From DATMYQ01 sp035560935 (GTDB lineage: Bacteria > Bacillota > Negativicutes > Sporomusales > Sporomusaceae), in the NCBI GenBank assembly GCA_035560935.1, contig DATMYQ010000220.1:1-9189 (forward strand): a DNA stretch of 9,189 nucleotides, written 5' to 3'. Shown here one piece after another: positions 1 through 6,500 of this stretch. Made by a program: the position numbers and the translations under genes. The notes below the pieces were generated by a model. It was given only the letters and a program-made list of their open reading frames with translations. It had not been told where the DNA came from and ran no database searches. How positions within the stretch are numbered: position 1 is the first letter of the stretch; the number at the start of each line of letters is the position of its first letter.

Positions 1-25
1 TCCATAATTTGAAAGGGGTTTTTTG

Positions 26-1480
26 ATGTTTGAAAACAAATTCGGTCAAGAAGGTTTAACTTTTGATGATGTCCTCTTGGTTCCGGCCAGATCGGAAGTT
101 TTACCTCGAGACGTTGAAATATCAACTGCGTTAACTAAAAATATCAAATTAAACATTCCCATTATTAGTTCGGGTATGGATACCGTTACGGAAGCACGAA
201 TGGCGATTGCCATGGCCCGTGAAGGTGGTCTGGGCGTCATTCACAAAAATATGACGATCGAACGTCAGGCCGGCGAAATTGATAAAGTCAAACGCTCCGA
301 ACATGGCATCATTGTGGATCCAATTTTTTTGGCACCGGACAATACTTTGCAAGACGCGCACAATTTAATGGAAAAGTATCGGATATCCGGTGTTCCGATT
401 ACTCAAAAAGGAAAACTGGTCGGAATCCTGACGAATCGCGACCTGCGTTTCGAAACCAGTATGAATAAACCAATTTCCGAGTGCATGACCAGCAAAAATT
501 TAATCACAGCCCCGGTTGGTACTTCCGTAGAGGCTGCCAAAGATATTTTGCGTCAAAACCGAATTGAAAAACTACCGCTGGTAGATAACAAAGGATTTTT
601 AAAAGGTCTAATCACAATCAAAGACATTGAAAAAACGCTAAAATATCCCAGCTCAGCAAAAGACAGCAATGGCCGCCTTTTGGTAGCAGCTGCCGTTGGT
701 GTCGGTGCCGACATGATGGATCGGGTGGATGCCATTGTGGCTGCCAAAGTTGATGTCATTGTTGTGGATACTGCTCACGGCCATTCCCTCGGTGTTTTAC
801 AGGCAGTGCAACGTATCAAAGCAGCTTACCCCCAGGTAGACCTGATCGCCGGCAATGTGGCGACGGGCGATGCAACCCGTGATTTGATTGAAGCCGGCGC
901 AGATGCGATAAAAGTCGGTATTGGCCCCGGCTCAATCTGTACTACACGGGTCATCGCCGGCATTGGTGTTCCGCAAATTACTGCCGTATACGAATGCGCT
1001 GCCGTAGCCCGGCGCAGCGGTGTACCTGTTATTGCCGACGGTGGCATAAAATATTCAGGTGATATTACTAAAGCCATTGCCGCAGGAGCCAACGTGGCCA
1101 TGGTTGGAAACCTAATGGCTGGAACCGAAGAAAGTCCGGGAGAAACCATTATTTATCAAGGGCGCAGCTATAAAGTATATCGGGGTATGGGTTCACTGAG
1201 CGCTATGGCCGACGGTAGCAAGGACCGTTACTTCCAGGAAAATATGGACAAACTGGTTCCCGAAGGGATCGAAGGACGAGTGCCTTACAAAGGTTCCGTT
1301 GCCGACACAGTATTCCAATTGGTCGGAGGATTGCGGGCCGGTATGGGATATTGCGGCGTGCAAACCATTAATGATCTGATTAATAAAACCCGTTTTATCC
1401 GGATCACCGGCGCCGGTCTCAAAGAAAGCCATCCCCATGATGTCAACATCACCAAAGAAGCCCCAAACTATAGTTTTTAA
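26..1480 (+). CDS. guaB: Inosine-5'-monophosphate dehydrogenase
   Basis: Cytosolic enzyme that oxidises IMP to XMP with NAD+, the committed step of guanine nucleotide synthesis. The 484-residue product has the usual IMPDH length and order: N-terminal barrel strands, a two-CBS (Bateman) insert at about residues 96-205, then the rest of the TIM barrel. The catalytic loop GPGSICTTR carries Cys305, which forms the thioimidate with IMP. The phosphate/flap segment YRGMGSLSAM starts near 385, and the Arg-Tyr dyad of the mobile flap (DRYFQ) is Arg401-Tyr402, followed by EGRVPYKG. The ATG at 26 is preferred over the in-frame TTG at 23 because the Shine-Dalgarno GAAAGGGG (11-18) is then 7 nt away. The promoter lies outside the window. 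The Bateman domain is expected to bind purine nucleotides allosterically. All key residues are present and nothing looks broken. Confidence 0.98.
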   Translation: MFENKFGQEGLTFDDVLLVPARSEVLPRDVEISTALTKNIKLNIPIISSGMDTVTEARMAIAMAREGGLGVIHKNMTIERQAGEIDKVKRSEHGIIVDPIFLAPDNTLQDAHNLMEKYRISGVPITQKGKLVGILTNRDLRFETSMNKPISECMTSKNLITAPVGTSVEAAKDILRQNRIEKLPLVDNKGFLKGLITIKDIEKTLKYPSSAKDSNGRLLVAAAVGVGADMMDRVDAIVAAKVDVIVVDTAHGHSLGVLQAVQRIKAAYPQVDLIAGNVATGDATRDLIEAGADAIKVGIGPGSICTTRVIAGIGVPQITAVYECAAVARRSGVPVIADGGIKYSGDITKAIAAGANVAMVGNLMAGTEESPGETIIYQGRSYKVYRGMGSLSAMADGSKDRYFQENMDKLVPEGIEGRVPYKGSVADTVFQLVGGLRAGMGYCGVQTINDLINKTRFIRITGAGLKESHPHDVNITKEAPNYSF

Positions 1481-1510
1481 CAACTACTTTTAAAAATACC
1501 TATTTTGTCC

Positions 1511-1567
1511 GGCGCCACTCTTTTTTCCACTGATTACAACATCTCGTTGGAAAGAAAGAGTGGCGCC
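1511..1567 (+). other. Long hairpin downstream of guaB without a U tract
   Basis: A 13-bp perfect inverted repeat (GGCGCCACTCTTT at 1511-1523 with its complement at 1555-1567) begins 30 nt after the guaB stop. With wobble pairing and one bulge, the stem continues through TCCA (1526-1529) with TGGA (1548-1551), leaving a loop of about 18 nt. No T run follows on the + strand, nor directly after it on the - strand, so it is not a canonical intrinsic terminator. It could be a 3'-end stabiliser of guaB mRNA, a Rho-type or U-less terminator, or a copy of an intergenic repeat. The pairing is seen directly; the role is open. Confidence 0.6.
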
Positions 1568-1598
1568 TACTGCTGGACCTCAACCCTCATGGTTTAAA

Positions 1599-1627
1599 TT
1601 GCTGCTACCGTCAGATTGTGATAAAAT
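1599..1627 (+). promoter_or_regulatory. Putative sigma-A/70 promoter for the TagA-like gene
   Basis: The -10 box TAAAAT (1622-1627) is preceded by TG one base upstream (1619-1620), making an extended -10. A weak -35 TTGCTG (1599-1604) lies exactly 17 bp upstream. Transcription would start near 1634, giving a leader of about 70 nt before the GTG at 1706. It lies downstream of the guaB hairpin, consistent with a separate transcription unit. The -35 matches consensus at only three of six positions, so the call rests mainly on the extended -10. Confidence 0.5.
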
Positions 1628-1705
1628 GACATAGAGAATCAGATCATCTGTTGTCTGGATGCCTGACCGCTCTTAACTCGAATTTTACAAAGGGAGCTCA
1701 CTGTT

Positions 1706-2428
1706 GTGCACAATCAGGTCTGCGTATTATCTGTCCGGGTAGATGCCATTTCTATGGCGGACGCATTGTCAACAATCGAAGAATATATCGATCACCAGCC
1801 CCCCCCCCGCTTAATTGCCACCGCAAATGCCGAAATGGTTATGATGGCCGCGGAGGATGCCGAACTGGCTGCCGCACTGAATGCCGCCGCGTTGATTGTC
1901 CCGGATGGTGCCGGTGTGGTCTGGGCTGCCCGTCACACTGGGCATCCCGTTCCGGAAAGAGTAGCCGGTTACGATTTAGTGCAAAACTTACTCGCACGAG
2001 CCCCGCGAAAAAACTATCGTATATATATGCTGGGCGGCGCACCGGGAATAGTGGAGATGGCAAAAGCCACGGCTGAAAGCCGTTTTCCAGACATCAATAT
2101 TGTCGGAACACATAATGGTTTTTTTTCGGCAGTGGATGAATCGGCCATTATCGAAAATATTCGTCAAGCCAAGCCGGATATTTTGCTGGTAGCCCTGGGA
2201 GTTCCCAAACAGGAAAAATGGCTGGCCCGTCATTTGAATGCATTGGGAGTCCCTGTCTCAATCGGTGTGGGAGGTACGTTCGACGTAATGGCTGGAACCG
2301 TACAACGGGCTCCGTTATGGATGCAGCGGACCTGTCTTGAATGGTTGTTCCGTCTCCTGTGCCAACCCAGCCGGATAATACGGATGATGGCTCTGCCACG
2401 TTTTGTCATTAAAGTCTTGCGAGGGTAA
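1706..2428 (+). CDS. WecG/TagA/CpsF-family (GT26) glycosyltransferase
   Basis: The 240-residue product has the usual GT26 length. Family members transfer N-acetylmannosamine, or a related sugar such as its uronic acid, to a polyprenyl-diphosphate-linked GlcNAc at the inner face of the membrane, in wall teichoic acid, enterobacterial common antigen or capsule synthesis. Visible motifs are TANAE (39-43), PDG with the presumed catalytic Asp67, the GVPKQE segment (165-170), FDVMAG (192-197) and QRAP (200-203). The C-terminal tail from about 210 is basic and hydrophobic (LEWLFRLL...), as in the membrane-binding appendage of TagA. The GTG start at 1706 is supported by AGGGAG (1691-1696), 9 nt upstream. 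Codons 32-35 contain a run of ten C (1799-1808), a possible slippage site. The family is clear. The exact sugar and product polymer cannot be told from sequence, so no symbol is given; tagA/tarA or wecG are the closest names. Confidence 0.92.
   Translation: MHNQVCVLSVRVDAISMADALSTIEEYIDHQPPPRLIATANAEMVMMAAEDAELAAALNAAALIVPDGAGVVWAARHTGHPVPERVAGYDLVQNLLARAPRKNYRIYMLGGAPGIVEMAKATAESRFPDINIVGTHNGFFSAVDESAIIENIRQAKPDILLVALGVPKQEKWLARHLNALGVPVSIGVGGTFDVMAGTVQRAPLWMQRTCLEWLFRLLCQPSRIIRMMALPRFVIKVLRG
1799..1808 (+). repeat. Poly-C homopolymer tract (C10) inside the TagA-like gene
   Basis: Ten consecutive C encode the Pro-Pro-Pro-Arg stretch at residues 32-35. Removing one C brings TAA (1812-1814) into frame almost at once. 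Adding one C shifts translation into a frame open to a stop at 2074-2076, which would give a product of roughly 125 residues lacking the second half of the enzyme. These are the properties of a slipped-strand contingency tract, but variation itself cannot be seen in one sequence. Confidence 0.9.
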
Positions 2429-2434
2429 AAACAT

Positions 2435-2463
2435 TAGACAAAGCCAGAATGATATATTATAAT
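2435..2463 (+). promoter_or_regulatory. Strong sigma-A/70 promoter upstream of psd
   Basis: The -35 TAGACA (2435-2440, five of six consensus bases) and -10 TATAAT (2458-2463, six of six) are separated by exactly 17 bp. The start site would be near 2470, giving a leader of about 78 nt. The promoter begins seven bases after the TagA-like gene ends, so psd-pssA, and perhaps the following glycosyltransferase, have their own transcription start even if there is read-through from upstream. Confidence 0.8.
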
Positions 2464-2547
2464 GTATTGGGAAATTGAAGGGGTAAAAACTCAGCCTCTC
2501 GCTTTCTGTTTTGTGGGTTAAAAGGGGGTTGCTGGGGAGGTGAATCA

Positions 2548-3186
2548 ATGACCAAAAGTCCCATTGTGAAAGAAGGTTTTGTCTACATTGGAATACTTGC
2601 GTTAATTACGGTATTCGTGTTACTGACCGTTCATCCCTATTGGAGCATTATTCCGGGAGTTTTACTATGCTTCGTGACATTCTTTTTTCGTAATCCCAAC
2701 CGGCTACCGCCGGCCGATGAAGATTTGATTTTGTCGCCGGCTGACGGGAAGGTTATGAGCATTTGTGAGGTTTATGACGATCAGTACCTTGAAGCCGATG
2801 CCATAAAAGTTACCGTATTTCTTTCTGTCTTTGACGTTCATGTAAATCGCAGCCCGATCGCCGGTGAAATCAAATATCAGCAATATACCTGTGGGCGTTT
2901 TCGGCCTGCGTATAAAGCTGCAGCCAGCTACGAAAACGAACGTCACGCTATTGGTCTGGAAAATAGCCGGGTACGGATTCTTGTGACTCAGGTGGCCGGA
3001 ATTTTGGCACGCCGGATTGTTTCCTGGGTTACGCTTGGCAATATACTTGACCGGGGTGAGCGTTATGGTATGATCAAATTCGGCTCTTGTACTGAACTTG
3101 TTATGCCGAAAGATGTTGAAATCCTTGTAAAAAAAGGTGATCGGGTAACCGGTGGAAAGACAGTGATAGGGAGGTTGCGTTCTTGA
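2548..3186 (+). CDS. psd: Phosphatidylserine decarboxylase proenzyme, short type
   Basis: Converts phosphatidylserine to phosphatidylethanolamine at the inner membrane. It is made as a proenzyme that cleaves itself, the Ser of the site becoming the pyruvoyl cofactor. The 212-residue length fits the short PSD-A type rather than the roughly 300-residue E. coli type. Two hydrophobic segments (about 11-29 and 32-47) anchor the N terminus. SPADGKV (63-69) and FDVHVNRSP with His98 are the conserved decarboxylase blocks. The cleavage site is FGS at 178-180, between Gly179 and Ser180, giving a beta chain of 179 residues and a small alpha chain of 33. The ATG is preceded by an excellent site, GGAGGTGA (2536-2543). 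The stop overlaps the pssA start by 4 bp, so the two successive enzymes of phosphatidylethanolamine synthesis are translationally linked. The residue after the pyruvoyl Ser is Cys. Confidence 0.95.
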   Translation: MTKSPIVKEGFVYIGILALITVFVLLTVHPYWSIIPGVLLCFVTFFFRNPNRLPPADEDLILSPADGKVMSICEVYDDQYLEADAIKVTVFLSVFDVHVNRSPIAGEIKYQQYTCGRFRPAYKAAASYENERHAIGLENSRVRILVTQVAGILARRIVSWVTLGNILDRGERYGMIKFGSCTELVMPKDVEILVKKGDRVTGGKTVIGRLRS

Positions 3187-3863
3187 AAAATTTTATTCCC
3201 AACGCGTTGACTGCACTGAACCTGGTTCTTGGCATGTTTGCGATTATCGCTACGTTAAGCGAAGCATTTCAACAAGCGGCGCTTTTCATCGTTGCGGCAA
3301 TGATAGCGGATGGCTTGGACGGACGTGTCGCTCGATACTTCAATGCCAGCAGCGAATTCGGTAAAGAATTGGATTCGCTTTGCGACTTGGTTTCTTTTGG
3401 TGTGGCGCCGGCTATTTTAGCGTATAAGTTTTTCCTGGCGGATTTTGGTCTTTCCGGCAGTGTATTGGCAGCGGCATTTGCCACTTGCGGCGCGTTGCGT
3501 TTAGCCCGTTTCAATGTTAATACCAACGTTGTTAAAGGTTATTTTATGGGTCTTCCGATTCCCGCCGGTGGTTGTGTCCTGGCAACTTTTGTCATGATCG
3601 GGATCAAGCCGCCCGGTTGGGTTTTCCCGTTAATGGTTGCTGTTTTTGCCTACCTGATGGTCAGCACGGTTCGCTATCCTGATTTCAAAGGAAAAGGCGG
3701 GGAAAGAGTTCGTGTCATTCCCCTGGGAGTTTCCTTGCTGGCTGGCGGTTATATTATTTTCGCCTTCGGCAACTCACTAATTTTTGCCTTTTTCTTTACT
3801 TATGTGTTACTGGGGATACTGAACAATATGTTCCGTTTAGTTGAGCGACAGTCTGCCGCCTGA
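3183..3863 (+). CDS. pssA: CDP-diacylglycerol--serine O-phosphatidyltransferase
   Basis: Integral membrane enzyme that makes phosphatidylserine from CDP-diacylglycerol and serine, supplying the substrate of the preceding psd. The 226-residue product contains the full CDP-alcohol phosphotransferase signature DGxxARx8GxxxDxxxD: Asp46, Gly47, Ala50, Arg51, Gly60, Asp64 and Asp68, where the Asp residues bind the metal. Hydrophobic helices lie at about 11-28, 30-45, 73-100, 122-141, 146-162, 178-195 and 197-215. The start is TTG at 3183, in a TTGA overlap with the psd stop; AGGGAGG (3168-3174) is 8 nt upstream. The small multi-helix form is the Bacillus-type enzyme, not the soluble E. coli phospholipase D-like one. 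Other CDP-alcohol transferases, such as PgsA, share the motif, but adjacency to psd settles the substrate with good confidence. Confidence 0.95.
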   Translation: MKNFIPNALTALNLVLGMFAIIATLSEAFQQAALFIVAAMIADGLDGRVARYFNASSEFGKELDSLCDLVSFGVAPAILAYKFFLADFGLSGSVLAAAFATCGALRLARFNVNTNVVKGYFMGLPIPAGGCVLATFVMIGIKPPGWVFPLMVAVFAYLMVSTVRYPDFKGKGGERVRVIPLGVSLLAGGYIIFAFGNSLIFAFFFTYVLLGILNNMFRLVERQSAA

Positions 3864-3869
3864 ATTAAT

Positions 3870-3912
3870 TCCGTGCCACACTTTCTCCAGGCACGGACTT
3901 TAAAGGAGAAAG
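3870..3912 (+). promoter_or_regulatory. Possible H-type RNA pseudoknot covering a ribosome binding site
   Basis: An 8-bp stem (3870-3877 with 3890-3897; TCCGTGCC/GGCACGGA) encloses a 12-nt loop. Within that loop, CTTTCTCC (3881-3888) is perfectly complementary to GGAGAAAG (3905-3912), which contains the Shine-Dalgarno site of the glycosyltransferase starting at 3917. Connecting loops of 3, 1 and 7 nt are compatible with a classical H-type pseudoknot. It could gate translation of that gene, or the first hairpin could simply be a processing or weak termination element. The complementarity is seen directly; the fold and function are inferred. It does not match the preQ1-I consensus as I know it. 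Confidence 0.45.
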
Positions 3913-3916
3913 ATTC

Positions 3917-5206
3917 ATGAATTATATACTGGATTACATAATGGTTCCTGTACAACTCATTATTATTTTCTTCACACTATATTATTTCTTTTTGGCTTTT
4001 TTCGGTATGTCCCGGAAGACCGAAAAGAAAATATTGACACCAAAGAAAGCTTTTGCCATCATCGTGGCAGCTCACAATGAAGAACAGGTTATTGGTCCGC
4101 TGGTGGAAAATCTGAACTTGTTAGACTATCCCCGTGAACTCTATGATGTCTTTGTCGTTGCCGACAACTGCACCGATAAAACCGGTGAAATTGCCCGCAA
4201 TGCCGGCGCCATCGTTCACGAACGTTTTAACCTGGAAGAGCGGGGCAAGGGCTTTGCCATGGAATGGATGTTCCAGAAACTGTTCCGGATGAAGCGCCAT
4301 TATGACGGTGTTGTCATCTTTGACGCGGATAATTTAGTTCACCCCCGGTTTTTACTGGAAATGAACAACCGGCTTTGCAAAGGCGAAAAAGTCATTCAGG
4401 GTTACCTGGATGCCAAAAACCCTTGTGATACTTGGGTTTCTGGCACTTTTGCCATCTCATTCTGGGTAGTGAATCATATTTGGCATTTAGCTAAATATAA
4501 TTTGGGACTTTCCAGTGTATTGGGTGGCACGGGTATGTGTATTGCCACCGATGTGCTGGAAGAATTCGGCTGGGGCGCTACCTGTTTGACGGAAGACATG
4601 GAGTTCACAATGAAAGTGCTGGTTAAAGGGATCTCTACAACTTGGGCCCATGATGCCATTGTCTATGATGAAAAACCGTTGACTTTCATGCAGTCCTGGA
4701 ATCAACGGAAACGTTGGGCGCAGGGGCATTTTGACGTAGCCGGCCGCTATATTCCCAGCCTGATTAAGGAAAGCATCCGGCAGAAAAACATCAAACTGCT
4801 GGATGGTGTTTTCCATCTGCTGCAGCCTCATTTTCTACTGCTTTCCACAATATTTCTTCTGATTAACTATCTGTCGTACTGTTTTGGCCCTTTCTATACC
4901 AATATTCTTCTGACAGTTTTTCCTGTGGAAGTATGGACGCTGGTTACTTTAGGACAATATCTGTTCCCGGTCATTGTTCTGGCCAAAGTTCACGCACCTT
5001 GGAAAGTTTGGCTGTACATGCTTTTGTATCCCTTGTTTATCTACAGTTGGGTCCCCATTACCGTGTTAGGCTTTATCCATCGCAACGACCGTGTTTGGAG
5101 TCATACTCAGCATACACGCAGTATCAGCTGCCATGATATTTTACTCAGCAGCCATTCTGGTGATTTTTCCAAGAATAATCTTTTAGGAAAACAAGCGGTC
5201 AAATAA
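3917..5206 (+). CDS. Membrane-bound family 2 glycosyltransferase (processive-type motifs)
   Basis: The 429-residue protein has one N-terminal membrane helix (about 9-30), a cytosolic GT-A domain (about 45-280) and a C-terminal membrane region (about 302-322, 331-355 and 363-388). GT2 motifs are in order: AAHNEE (51-56), VADN (81-84), the metal-binding DAD (136-138), TED with the presumed base Asp227 (225-227), and QRKRW (263-267). DAD, TED and QxxRW are shared with cellulose, chitin/NodC, hyaluronan and poly-GlcNAc synthases, so transfer of a sugar from a UDP-sugar to a growing chain or a lipid is likely. The substrate is not identifiable. The ATG has AAAGGAG (3902-3908) 8 nt upstream, inside a possible pseudoknot. 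It follows pssA by 53 bp and ends before a terminator, closing the envelope gene block. No PilZ domain or export-partner gene is visible nearby. Confidence 0.88.
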   Translation: MNYILDYIMVPVQLIIIFFTLYYFFLAFFGMSRKTEKKILTPKKAFAIIVAAHNEEQVIGPLVENLNLLDYPRELYDVFVVADNCTDKTGEIARNAGAIVHERFNLEERGKGFAMEWMFQKLFRMKRHYDGVVIFDADNLVHPRFLLEMNNRLCKGEKVIQGYLDAKNPCDTWVSGTFAISFWVVNHIWHLAKYNLGLSSVLGGTGMCIATDVLEEFGWGATCLTEDMEFTMKVLVKGISTTWAHDAIVYDEKPLTFMQSWNQRKRWAQGHFDVAGRYIPSLIKESIRQKNIKLLDGVFHLLQPHFLLLSTIFLLINYLSYCFGPFYTNILLTVFPVEVWTLVTLGQYLFPVIVLAKVHAPWKVWLYMLLYPLFIYSWVPITVLGFIHRNDRVWSHTQHTRSISCHDILLSSHSGDFSKNNLLGKQAVK

Positions 5207-5251
5207 TTGATGATCAGTCGGAAAAACGGACAGAAGTCGCTTTAATTTACC

Positions 5252-5282
5252 AAAAAGGTGAGTGCTTACGCTCATCTTTTTT
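5252..5282 (+). terminator. Intrinsic terminator after the glycosyltransferase
   Basis: AAAAAGGTGAGTG (5252-5264) pairs with CGCTCATCTTTTT (5269-5281), with two G-U pairs and a CTTA tetraloop. A run of six T (5277-5282) forms the U tract and, with the upstream A run, makes the element A/T-flanked. It lies 45 nt after the stop and separates the envelope block from queD. Confidence 0.85.
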
Positions 5283-5365
5283 CCGCATATAGGAATCTAC
5301 GATAACACGTAATGTACCCTAATCCACACCGATCATTTCGTATGAAAGAGGAGGATCCTGATTTT

Positions 5366-5749
5366 ATGTATTACCTGACGATTACTGTTGAATTTGAAGC
5401 CGCGCACCGCCTCCCGGATTATCCCGGTAAATGCAATCGTCTTCACGGACACAACTGGAAAGTGGAAGTGACCATCGCCGGCTCTCGGCTGAATTCTCTG
5501 GGCATGTTGATGGATTTTCGCGAGTTGAAAGCAGAAGTGAACACGGTGGTGGACCGGCTGGACCATTATTATTTAAACGAACTCGAAGCCTTTGCGACGA
5601 TCAACCCTACTGCGGAACACATCGCGAAATATTTTTATGATGAACTGTGCAACCGCACGTCTTTTACAGACAATGCGATCAGGATTGACAGCGTTCAGGT
5701 CTGGGAATCACCGAAATCTGCCGTGTTGTACCGCCCCAGCGGCCTATGA
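5366..5749 (+). CDS. queD: 6-carboxy-5,6,7,8-tetrahydropterin synthase (QueD)
   Basis: Zinc enzyme of the PTPS/QueD family that converts 7,8-dihydroneopterin triphosphate to 6-carboxytetrahydropterin, the substrate of QueE, in the queuosine/7-deazaguanine pathway. The 127-residue product carries the zinc ligands His14, His27 and His29, the catalytic Cys23 in CNRLHGH, His67 in LDHYYLNE, and Glu114 in VWES. Cys at four residues before HGH is the QueD form of the motif. The ATG at 5366 is chosen because AGGAGG (5349-5354) lies upstream and the protein then begins right at the conserved MYYLTITVEFEAAHRL; upstream in-frame ATGs at 5312 and 5342 lack a binding site. The stop overlaps the queE start as ATGA. 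No clear promoter or preQ1 riboswitch is visible in the 83-bp leader after the terminator. Confidence 0.95.
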   Translation: MYYLTITVEFEAAHRLPDYPGKCNRLHGHNWKVEVTIAGSRLNSLGMLMDFRELKAEVNTVVDRLDHYYLNELEAFATINPTAEHIAKYFYDELCNRTSFTDNAIRIDSVQVWESPKSAVLYRPSGL

Positions 5750-6468
5750 ATCTGGTTGAAATTTTTTCGTCGATTCAAGGCGAAGGACTATACGTCGGCA
5801 GCCGCCAAGTGTTCGTCCGTCTGAGCGGCTGCAATTTAGCCTGCGAATACTGTGACACGCCGGAATCCAGACAGCCCGCCGCCAACGCTCGTTGGGAGCA
5901 AACGCCCAATCAGCGGGATTTTTGCGCCATTCCCAATCCCGTTGATGAAACCTGGCTGATCCAGCATTTAAACCGGGTATTGGAAACACCGCACCATTCG
6001 GTGAGTTTTACCGGCGGCGAGCCGTTGCTGCAGGCAGCAGCCCTTGAGCGTATTCTGCCGCGCATCAACGGAACGATCTATCTGGAAACCAACGGAACTC
6101 TCCCGGCAGCCCTGGCGCAGATACTGCCCATGGTCCAAATCATCAGCATGGATATTAAACTGCCCAGCGTCACCGGCCGCAACAATTGGCAGGAACACCA
6201 ACGCTTTTTGCAGCTGGCGGCCAGCCGTGAGCTGTTTGTTAAGCTCGTTATCACCAATGAAACGCTGCCGGAAGAAATCGACACGGCTTTGGCCATGATT
6301 GCCGCGAAAAATACCCATATTCCGCTGATTCTGCAGCCGGTAACCCCGAATGCCGCCTGCCGCGGCGTTTCACCGGAAAAGATGCTGCAACTGCAGGAAA
6401 AAGCGTTGCGGCAATTGACGGACGTCCGAGTGATTCCTCAAACGCATAAACTGATGGGACAGTTGTAA
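5746..6468 (+). CDS. queE: 7-carboxy-7-deazaguanine synthase (QueE), radical SAM
   Basis: Radical SAM enzyme that rearranges 6-carboxytetrahydropterin, the QueD product, to 7-carboxy-7-deazaguanine, forming the deazapurine ring on the way to preQ0, queuosine or archaeosine-like bases. The 240-residue protein has the N-terminal QGEGLYVG (11-18), the [4Fe-4S] cluster motif CNLACEYC with Cys29, Cys33 and Cys36, and the SAM-binding TGGEP (89-93); ETNGT and SMDIKLP follow as in this family. The ATG at 5746 overlaps the queD stop by 4 bp and has no good Shine-Dalgarno of its own, so it probably depends on translational coupling. The next pathway genes, queC and queF, are not in the window. All cluster ligands are intact. 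Confidence 0.95.
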   Translation: MNLVEIFSSIQGEGLYVGSRQVFVRLSGCNLACEYCDTPESRQPAANARWEQTPNQRDFCAIPNPVDETWLIQHLNRVLETPHHSVSFTGGEPLLQAAALERILPRINGTIYLETNGTLPAALAQILPMVQIISMDIKLPSVTGRNNWQEHQRFLQLAASRELFVKLVITNETLPEEIDTALAMIAAKNTHIPLILQPVTPNAACRGVSPEKMLQLQEKALRQLTDVRVIPQTHKLMGQL

Positions 6469-6500
6469 TTATCCGGTACGATACTATGGAGGGATCCAAT

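Noticed and set aside
1651..2076. Open frame of 141 codons in another + frame over the TagA-like gene
   Set aside because: Cys/Arg/Gly-rich translation with no recognisable domain. It is relevant only as the frame entered if the C10 tract gains one base.
3871..3901. Intrinsic terminator after pssA
   Set aside because: The hairpin CCGTGCC/GGCACGG is followed by ACTTTAAA, not a U tract, so canonical termination is unlikely. It is reported instead as part of a possible pseudoknot.
5283..5365. preQ1 riboswitch or promoter upstream of queD
   Set aside because: I looked for the preQ1-I hairpin with its A-rich tail and for paired -35/-10 boxes and found none convincing. GGATCC-like palindromes near the SD are too short to mean much.
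5312..5365. N-terminal extension of QueD from ATG 5312 or 5342
   Set aside because: No ribosome binding site precedes either ATG, the extra residues are not typical of the family, and AGGAGG fits the ATG at 5366.
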